NCBI GenBank assembly: GCA_964608495.1
Contig: CAZSOQ010000207.1
Span: 1-9,273 of the forward strand
Length of the DNA: 9,273 bases
Direction: 5' to 3'
Source: JAKORR01 sp964608495
Lineage (GTDB): Bacteria > Armatimonadota > Zipacnadia > Zipacnadales > FEN-943
Below are positions 4,544-9,273 of this stretch, piece after piece. The stretch's first letter is position 1, and the number at the start of each line of letters is the position of its first letter. The notes below the pieces were generated by a model, which was not told the DNA's origin, ran no database searches, and worked only from the letters and a program-made list of their open reading frames with translations. A program made the translations under genes and the position numbers.

Positions 4544-6427
4544 TTACCGACGCATTCCGGGCGGCATGCCGCCGGGCGGCATCCCACCGGGAGGACCTCC
4601 GCCAGGCGGGCCCTCCTGGCCACCGCTCGCCTTCGCGGCGGCTCCCCCGAGCACCACCTGCTGTCCCTCGCTCAGGCCCCACTCGATCACTGCCCACTCC
4701 GTGCTCACCAAGCCCGCCCGAACGGGGGTCGGCTGGGGCTGGCCGTCCTTCAGCACGCGGGCGAAGCTCTTCCCCTGTTGCTCGAAAACCGCGTCGCTGG
4801 GCACGGCGAGGACGTTCTTGGCCTGCGCCACGATGATGGACGCCTCGGCCGTCATTTCGGGTTTGAGCCGGTCCAGTCCGTCGGTCACCTCGATCCGCAC
4901 GTGGAAGATCGTCACGTTCTCTACCTCAGTGCCCTTCGGGTAGACCTGGGTGACGGTGCCGGGGAAGGTCGCGTCCGGCAGGGCGTCCACCTCGACCTCC
5001 GCCGGTTGCCCCAACGCCACGCCCTCAATGTCCGTCTCGTCAACCTCCGCGAGAACGAACATGCGGCTCACGTCGGCGATGGTGACCAGCGTGGGCCCCT
5101 CGCCCACGGCGCTGCGGCTCGAGCTCACGACCGTGCCTTGCTCGACGTACTTGTCCAGCACCAGGCCGCCGCGCGGCGCCACTATCGTGGTGTACCCCAG
5201 GTTCTTCTGCGCGTTCTCCACCTCGGCCCTGGCCTTGAGCGCCGCCGCCTCGGCCTGCGCCAACTGCTGCGCGGTCACCTCGGGCTGGATCTCGCCGGCC
5301 CTGGTGACACGCAACTGCGACCGGCTCTCCTTGGTCGAGGCCCTCGCGGCCTCCAGTTCCTGCAGGCGCTGCTGGTCCTGGTCCCGGCCGGCCACCGCCC
5401 CGTCCAGGTTGGCCTGGGCCTGGCGAACGTCCGCCTCGGCGGCCTCGAGCTCCCTCTGAGCCACCCGGACATCCACGTCGCCAAGCTGGGCGGCCTTCAG
5501 CGCGGCCGCGGCCTGCTCGACGCGGGCCTCAGCCTCCTTCAGTTCCGTGGACTGCTTGGCCCCGAGGGCGTCGTAGGAGGCCTTCGCCGAGTCATACCGG
5601 TCCTGCGTGTCCGCCAGTTGCTTCTCGGAGTTCTCCACCTCCTGCTTCGCCACAAAACCGCCCTCGTTGAGCTGCCGCTGGCGGTCGAGCGACCTCTTGT
5701 CCCGCTCGAGCGCGACCCGCGCCGCCTCCAGGGCGGACTTCAGCGTGGCCCTCTCCTGCGGATGCGTCGCCTGCTGCAGACGCGTCAGGCTCTGCGTGGC
5801 CGACTGCAGCTCGGCCTGCGCCTGCTTGACGGAGGCCGCTGTCAGCTCGGGCTGGGCCTCAGCCCGAGCCTTCGCCTGTTCCAGTCGGGCCTTCGCCGCC
5901 ACGAGGGCCTCGCGATAGCGCTCGATCTGCGCCTCCGTTGACCGCCGCTGGTAGGACAGAGCGCTCTGCGCTTGGCGGACCTTGGCTTCCGCGGTCTGGA
6001 TCGCGTCGGTTGACGCCGCTACCTGCGCCGGCACCACCGTCCTCTGGCGCCGCAGCTCTGCCGAGACCTCCCGCACCTTGCCCAGAGCCGAGTCTAGGTC
6101 GGCCTTCGCCTTGTCGTAGGTCGTGCGCGTCTCAGTCGGGTCAATCCGGGCGATCAGGTCTCCGACAGCCACCTCATCGCCGCGATCCACCGCAAGCTGC
6201 ACGATCTCCCCCGCCACGTTCGCCTTTACCTCGACGGTCGTGAGCGGCTCCACGACCCCCACCGCGAGAACCGTCTTCGTCACGTCCCGTCGCTCCACGG
6301 GCGCCGTCCTGTACGTCACCTCCCTCTCGGCGGCCTTCTGCTTGTGGTAGTGGTAGTAGACGCCGCCGGCGGCTATCGCCAGTACCGCCAGCCCGACAAG
6401 TGGTCTGCGTAGCTTTCCTATTCTCAT
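4544..6427 (-). CDS. HlyD/MacA-like periplasmic adaptor (membrane fusion protein) with very long coiled coil
   Basis: This 627-residue adaptor links the inner-membrane ABC pump to the TolC-like duct. It has a membrane anchor (about 10-28) and the first half of a lipoyl-like domain (about 64-97, VEVKANVAGEIVQLAVDRGDEV). Residues 102-410 form a long Ala/Glu/Gln/Arg-rich coiled-coil region. The second lipoyl half follows (about 412-450, TTIVAPRGGLV), then the beta-barrel and membrane-proximal domains (about 452-595). It ends in a Gly-Pro-Met tail (602-625). MacA-type adaptors are usually near 370-400 residues; the excess here is almost entirely coiled coil. The hairpin tip appears near residues 250-260, with R249 and L253 spaced as in the adaptor RLS motif but Ala at 260 instead of Ser. 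The ATG at 6425-6427 has a GGGAG ribosome site about 7 bases upstream. It lies 42 bp after the TolC stop and 13 bp before the ATPase. No lipobox is visible. Confidence 0.93.
   Translation of the reverse strand: MRIGKLRRPLVGLAVLAIAAGGVYYHYHKQKAAEREVTYRTAPVERRDVTKTVLAVGVVEPLTTVEVKANVAGEIVQLAVDRGDEVAVGDLIARIDPTETRTTYDKAKADLDSALGKVREVSAELRRQRTVVPAQVAASTDAIQTAEAKVRQAQSALSYQRRSTEAQIERYREALVAAKARLEQAKARAEAQPELTAASVKQAQAELQSATQSLTRLQQATHPQERATLKSALEAARVALERDKRSLDRQRQLNEGGFVAKQEVENSEKQLADTQDRYDSAKASYDALGAKQSTELKEAEARVEQAAAALKAAQLGDVDVRVAQRELEAAEADVRQAQANLDGAVAGRDQDQQRLQELEAARASTKESRSQLRVTRAGEIQPEVTAQQLAQAEAAALKARAEVENAQKNLGYTTIVAPRGGLVLDKYVEQGTVVSSSRSAVGEGPTLVTIADVSRMFVLAEVDETDIEGVALGQPAEVEVDALPDATFPGTVTQVYPKGTEVENVTIFHVRIEVTDGLDRLKPEMTAEASIIVAQAKNVLAVPSDAVFEQQGKSFARVLKDGQPQPTPVRAGLVSTEWAVIEWGLSEGQQVVLGGAAAKASGGQEGPPGGGPPGGMPPGGMPPGMRR
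4550..4612 (-). repeat. Short tandem repeat encoding a Gly-Pro-Met-rich C-terminal tail
   Basis: The last ~25 codons of the adaptor read as variations of GGMPP/GGPP (PPGGGPPGGMPPGGMPPGM), made from a roughly 15 bp unit. This is a low-complexity, probably disordered extension beyond the folded adaptor core. Slippage during replication could vary its length between strains. Confidence 0.7.
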
Positions 6428-6469
6428 CGCGATCTCCCACCAGTCTTGGTGCTGCGTCTCAGCCTGTGC

Positions 6470-8002
6470 TCACCGCTGCGCGTCGCCGGCCCGCGCCTGA
6501 GCGACTTGCTGCAGCGGCACGCCGATCGCCCTCTCCAGGGCGTAGTAGGACGACAGGTACGAGAACTTGGCCTGCGCCAGGTCCGCCTCCCCCGACGTCA
6601 GCGCCGTCTGGGCATCCAGGACCTCCAGCAGTATGCCGACGTTGGCCCGGTACCGCCCGTTGGCCAGCGCCAGGGCCTCCCTCGCGCTCTCCACGCTCAC
6701 GCGCGCCGACGCCATCTGCTCCAGCGCCGTCTGCAGGTCGAGGAAGGCCTGAGCCGTCTCCTGGGCCACGGCCTGGCTGGTCTGGTACTCGGCGGCCAGC
6801 GCCAGGTCGCGCTGGGCCCGCGCCTGTTCGGTGCGGCCCTGGGTCAGCTTCCCGTCGGAGATGCTCATGCTCAGGGCCAGTCCCACGTCCCAGGAGCTGT
6901 TCGAGGGCGGGAACTCCCGGTCACTCCAGCCGTAGGAGGCGCTCGCGCTCAGCGAGGGGCGCTGTCCCTTGCTCGCGGCCGACAGCGCGGCCTCGGCCGC
7001 GTCCGTATCTGCTTTGCCCGCCAGGATCTCTGGCCGATGGGCGCCGGCCGCCGCGATCAGGTCGTCCAGCGTCAGCGCCGGGGGCTCCGGCTCGAGGGCC
7101 GGCGCGACCGAGTAGCTCGTCCGCACGTCCAGGCCCATCGCCTGGTTCAGATTCACTCGCGACACCGCCACGGCGTTCTCCGCCGACGTCACTGCCAACC
7201 GGGCCGACGCCAGGCTGCTCTCGGCCTTGGCCACATCGGCCCGAGGCACCTGGTCCGTGGCGTACTGCGCCTGGGTCAGCTCCAGCGTCTCCTGCGCGAG
7301 CTGCACCCGGTGCCCCGCCACCTCCAGCAGCTCCCGGTTGGTCAGCAGGGCCAGATACGCTTGCCGGACGTCGCTGACCACATCGTCCTGGGTCTGCGCA
7401 CGGGTCAGGTCGGTCGCCTGGGCGTCGAAGCGACTCCGAAGCACGTCGTCGTTCGTCCTGCCGAAGTCGTACAGAAGCTGGCTGACCGAGAAGGTGGCTC
7501 CGTACTGGGTGGAGCTGCGGCTGGTGGAGCCTACCACGCCAGTACCGGCGGCCGTGCCGCCGGCCTGGCCGGAGCTCTCGCTGTGGGTGCCCTGCAGACG
7601 GAAACCGAGCGAGGGCAACAGCCCGCTGCGCGCCTGGGTGGTCGCGGCCCTCGCCGCCCTCACCTGGTTCGCCGCGATGGACAGCGACGGGTGATTCGCC
7701 AGGGCGATCCCAACCGCGTCGTCGAGCGTCAGGGGACGGTCCGAGGGCACCGTCACGGCCGGCGACTGGCCCAGCCCGGGCGCGTCCTGGGCCAGGAGCG
7801 GCACCTGAACCAGAGCCAGCACGAGAGCCGTGCCGCACAGCCGGGCCAACGGCCCCAAGCAGGCGGGCCGGACACGCCCTGTACCGGCGGGCCGAGGGAC
7901 GCTATAGGCCCGCGTCACCGAGTCCGGCCGACTGGGGGAGCCACCGGCATTGCCGGGCGCTCCCCGGCGATTCCTTGTTCCGATGTCAACCTCTCTGACC
8001 AC
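6470..8002 (-). CDS. TolC-like outer-membrane efflux protein (OEP family)
   Basis: This 510-residue outer-membrane factor forms the trimeric exit duct for the tripartite pump. It has two tandem OEP repeats, about 90-295 and 310-496. Family hallmarks include LTLDDAVGIALANHPSL (91-107), QLLYDFGRT (175-183), VRQAYLALL (212-220), RADVAKAESSLASARLA (254-270), NLNQAMG (284-290) and LLEVLDAQTALTSGEADLAQA (458-478), with LERAIG (489-494) near the end. A Gly/Ser/Thr-rich stretch (about 139-167) is a likely extracellular loop. A hydrophobic signal segment lies at about 57-71, with cleavage likely after A71. The GTG at 8000-8002 is chosen because a perfect AGGAGGT ribosome site lies 7 bases upstream, within the last codons of the MATE gene, whose TAA ends one base before it. 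This start leaves about 50 residues before the signal core, so a start at GTG 7918 or TTG near 7858 cannot be excluded. Confidence 0.92.
   Translation of the reverse strand: MVREVDIGTRNRRGAPGNAGGSPSRPDSVTRAYSVPRPAGTGRVRPACLGPLARLCGTALVLALVQVPLLAQDAPGLGQSPAVTVPSDRPLTLDDAVGIALANHPSLSIAANQVRAARAATTQARSGLLPSLGFRLQGTHSESSGQAGGTAAGTGVVGSTSRSSTQYGATFSVSQLLYDFGRTNDDVLRSRFDAQATDLTRAQTQDDVVSDVRQAYLALLTNRELLEVAGHRVQLAQETLELTQAQYATDQVPRADVAKAESSLASARLAVTSAENAVAVSRVNLNQAMGLDVRTSYSVAPALEPEPPALTLDDLIAAAGAHRPEILAGKADTDAAEAALSAASKGQRPSLSASASYGWSDREFPPSNSSWDVGLALSMSISDGKLTQGRTEQARAQRDLALAAEYQTSQAVAQETAQAFLDLQTALEQMASARVSVESAREALALANGRYRANVGILLEVLDAQTALTSGEADLAQAKFSYLSSYYALERAIGVPLQQVAQARAGDAQR
7935..7965 (-). 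promoter_or_regulatory. Strong hairpin in the 5' part of the TolC-like gene
   Basis: GGGGAGC (7935-7941) pairs with GCTCCCC (7959-7965), and inside it CCGGC (7944-7948) pairs with GCCGG (7952-7956) around a three-base loop. The two stems are separated by a 2x2 internal loop, giving 12 GC-rich pairs. In the minus-strand transcript it lies about 37-67 bases after the chosen GTG, inside the non-conserved N-terminal extension, and before the alternative GTG at 7918. It could slow ribosomes or polymerase, or simply be a structured element. Function is inferred from position only. Confidence 0.4.
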
Positions 8003-8003
8003 G

Positions 8004-9273
8004 TTACTGACCTCCTGCGTAGTTCTGGGCCGCGGCGGTCGCACCAGCCTTGTCGGGCGCCTCGGCGCCGGCCTCGGCGGTCTCACTCGCCCGCGGCGGA
8101 TACGCGCGATATGCCCCCCACACAAGCGGGGCTGCGACCGCGAGGGCCAACACGTCAGCGGTGGGCTCGGCGCAGAAGGCCCCCGTCACGCCGAAGAAGC
8201 GCGAGAACAACACCAGAGCAGGAACGACGACGATGACCTGGCGCGCCAGCGTCAGCGTCATGGCCTGCACGCCCCTGCCCATGCCCTGCAGCAGCGCCAT
8301 GCCCATCATCTGGGGCTCGACGAGGAAGAGCGTGGCGATCTTGAGTCTGAAGGCCAGGCTCGCGAGGGCCATGAGCTCGGGGGCCTTCGTGAAGACCCCC
8401 ACGATCTGGGGCGCGGCGATAAAGGTGATGGCGCTCAGCACGAGGCCCAGGCCCGAGGTGCCCAGGGCCGCCACGCGGTACGCCCGCCACATCCGCCGGT
8501 AGTTGCGCGCGCCGAAGTTGTAGCCGACCAGGGGCATGAGGCCCTGGTTGACGGCCGCACCGATGAAGGACACGACCAGCATCAGGATGCGAAGGGTTAT
8601 GCCCTGAGCCGCGATCGCTGCCGGGCCGAAGCCCGCCAGCACCCAGTTGAAGACGGTGCCCACGCCGCTGCGGGCCCAGGCCATCACGGTCGCGGGAGCG
8701 CCGACCTGAGCGACGTCCCGGAGGATGCCCAGGCGGAGTCCCAGGTGCCGCGCCCGAACGTGGTACCCACTGCGGCCACTCCACAGGTAGACGGCCGCTA
8801 GCGCGGCGCCGCAGAGCTGCGCGGTGGCCGTGGCGAGAGCGGCGCCCTGCACCCCCAACTGGGGGAAGGGACCCCATCCGTAGATGAGGAAGGGGTCCAG
8901 CAGGGCATTGATGCAGGCCGCGCTCACGTTCACGGCCATCGGGGCGACGGTGTTGCCCGAGCCTCGGAACAGCCCGCTGGCCGTCATCGTGAACATCAGG
9001 AAGGGGAAGCCGAAGGCCACGGTGGTCAGGTAGAGCACGGAGAGCCCCGCAAGCTCCGGCGGGGCCCCGAAGGCCCGCACCAGACCGCGAGGCACCAGGA
9101 GGCACGGGCTCGCCAGCGCCACCCCGAGTACCAGCGGCAGCGTCACCGCGTTCCCCGCGATCCCGTTCACCTCTTCTCTGCGGTCCTCGCCGAAGCGACG
9201 CGACACCAGCGACGCCATGCCCACTCCCGCCCCCATCCCCAGCGACCCCGCGAGCTGCTGCACGGGAAACAGA
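8004..9273 (-). CDS. MATE-family multidrug/toxin extrusion transporter, 5' end outside window
   Basis: About 422 residues are visible. The frame is open through the right edge (LFPVQQLAGSLGMG...), so the start and roughly the first membrane helix are missing. MATE proteins have 12 helices in two homologous halves and exchange H+ or Na+ for cationic drugs or metabolites across the inner membrane. Support comes from GMGAGVGMASLVSRRFGEDR near the visible start and the "ASGLFRGSGNTVAPMAVNV"-type loop. Further support comes from NALLDPFLIYGWGPFPQLGVQGAALAT in the first half and GAAVNQGLMPLVGYNFGARNYRRM in the second half, both MATE hallmarks. The end (about 35 residues, SETAEAGAEAPDKAGATAAA) is a charged, Ala-rich cytoplasmic tail. 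Its TAA lies one base before the TolC start codon, and its last codons carry the TolC ribosome site, so the two genes are co-translated. The exact subfamily and substrate cannot be told. Confidence 0.92.
   Translation of the reverse strand, partial: LFPVQQLAGSLGMGAGVGMASLVSRRFGEDRREEVNGIAGNAVTLPLVLGVALASPCLLVPRGLVRAFGAPPELAGLSVLYLTTVAFGFPFLMFTMTASGLFRGSGNTVAPMAVNVSAACINALLDPFLIYGWGPFPQLGVQGAALATATAQLCGAALAAVYLWSGRSGYHVRARHLGLRLGILRDVAQVGAPATVMAWARSGVGTVFNWVLAGFGPAAIAAQGITLRILMLVVSFIGAAVNQGLMPLVGYNFGARNYRRMWRAYRVAALGTSGLGLVLSAITFIAAPQIVGVFTKAPELMALASLAFRLKIATLFLVEPQMMGMALLQGMGRGVQAMTLTLARQVIVVVPALVLFSRFFGVTGAFCAEPTADVLALAVAAPLVWGAYRAYPPRASETAEAGAEAPDKAGATAAAQNYAGGQ
8007..8016 (-). promoter_or_regulatory. 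Shine-Dalgarno for the TolC-like gene embedded in the MATE gene end
   Basis: AGGAGGT on the minus strand encodes part of the final Ala-Gly-Gly of the MATE protein and sits 7 bases before the GTG at 8002. This fixes the TolC start in preference to an upstream ATG at 8125, which would overlap the MATE gene by about 120 bp. Confidence 0.75.

Noticed and set aside
4531..4623. Longer ATPase start at 4623
   Set aside because: It would add 31 non-conserved residues overlapping the adaptor end. The ABC domain begins naturally at the ATG at 4530.
4535..5941. 468-codon plus-strand frame opposite the adaptor gene
   Set aside because: Leu/Arg/His-rich composition without motifs; it mirrors the adaptor coding strand.
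8003..8125. ATG start at 8125 for the TolC-like gene
   Set aside because: It would overlap the MATE gene by about 120 bp and add a 41-residue Arg/Pro-rich segment. GTG 8002 has a perfect ribosome site.
6446..8236. 596-codon plus-strand frame opposite the TolC-like gene
   Set aside because: Arg/Gln/Gly-rich antisense shadow. The minus strand carries clear OEP-family motifs.
1..9273. CRISPR array, insertion sequence or integrase gene
   Set aside because: No regularly spaced repeats and no transposase or recombinase motifs were found on either strand. The only direct repeat pair is the one flanking the toxin-antitoxin genes.

Overview
The window looks like a high-GC bacterial chromosome fragment with strongly G/C-biased third codon positions. 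The best taxonomic hint is the gene at 1184-1819. Its prepilin-type N terminus runs into an "FPVFAKAREKARQASC..N.KQISLA..MYAQDYDE"-like stretch and ends with an H-X9-DG motif. That variant of the DUF1559-type prepilin-like family is, from memory, typical of Armatimonadota and related lineages rather than of Planctomycetes, so Armatimonadota is the best guess. This is inference; no marker gene is present.

Layout. (1) Positions 1-868 hold a compact minus-strand toxin-antitoxin pair, an MntA-like nucleotidyltransferase (400-717) and a HepT-like HEPN protein (54-410). The pair overlaps by 11 bp, has its own likely promoter (777-806), and is bracketed by near-identical direct repeats of about 40 bp (1-40 and 830-868). 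The HepT protein has Gln where the catalytic His of the R-X4-H-X-Y motif should be. (2) Positions 869-1183 are an intergenic region with a sigma70-like promoter for the prepilin-like gene at 1184-1819. (3) Positions 1820-2266 show no convincing gene but contain several inverted repeats. (4) Positions 2267-2530 hold a small putative membrane protein of unknown function. (5) Positions 2591-9273 are one tightly packed minus-strand operon, read from the right edge: MATE-family transporter (5' end outside the window), TolC-like outer-membrane factor, HlyD/MacA-like periplasmic adaptor, MacB-type ATPase, and MacB/FtsX-type permease.

How the genes work together. The last four genes form a complete MacAB-TolC-like tripartite ABC efflux or export machine. 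The ATPase drives the permease mechanically, the adaptor bridges the periplasm, and the outer-membrane factor provides the exit duct. The MATE gene ends one base before the TolC start, so an ion-coupled inner-membrane exporter is co-transcribed with the machine. It may feed the same periplasmic substrate pool. A TolC-like factor implies a diderm envelope. The substrate cannot be read from the sequence.

I did not find a clearly new biological system. The points most worth a second look are the active-site-altered HepT inside flanking repeats, and the adaptor's unusually long, nearly symmetrical predicted coiled-coil hairpin (about 150 residues per arm) with an RLS-like tip motif at its midpoint.
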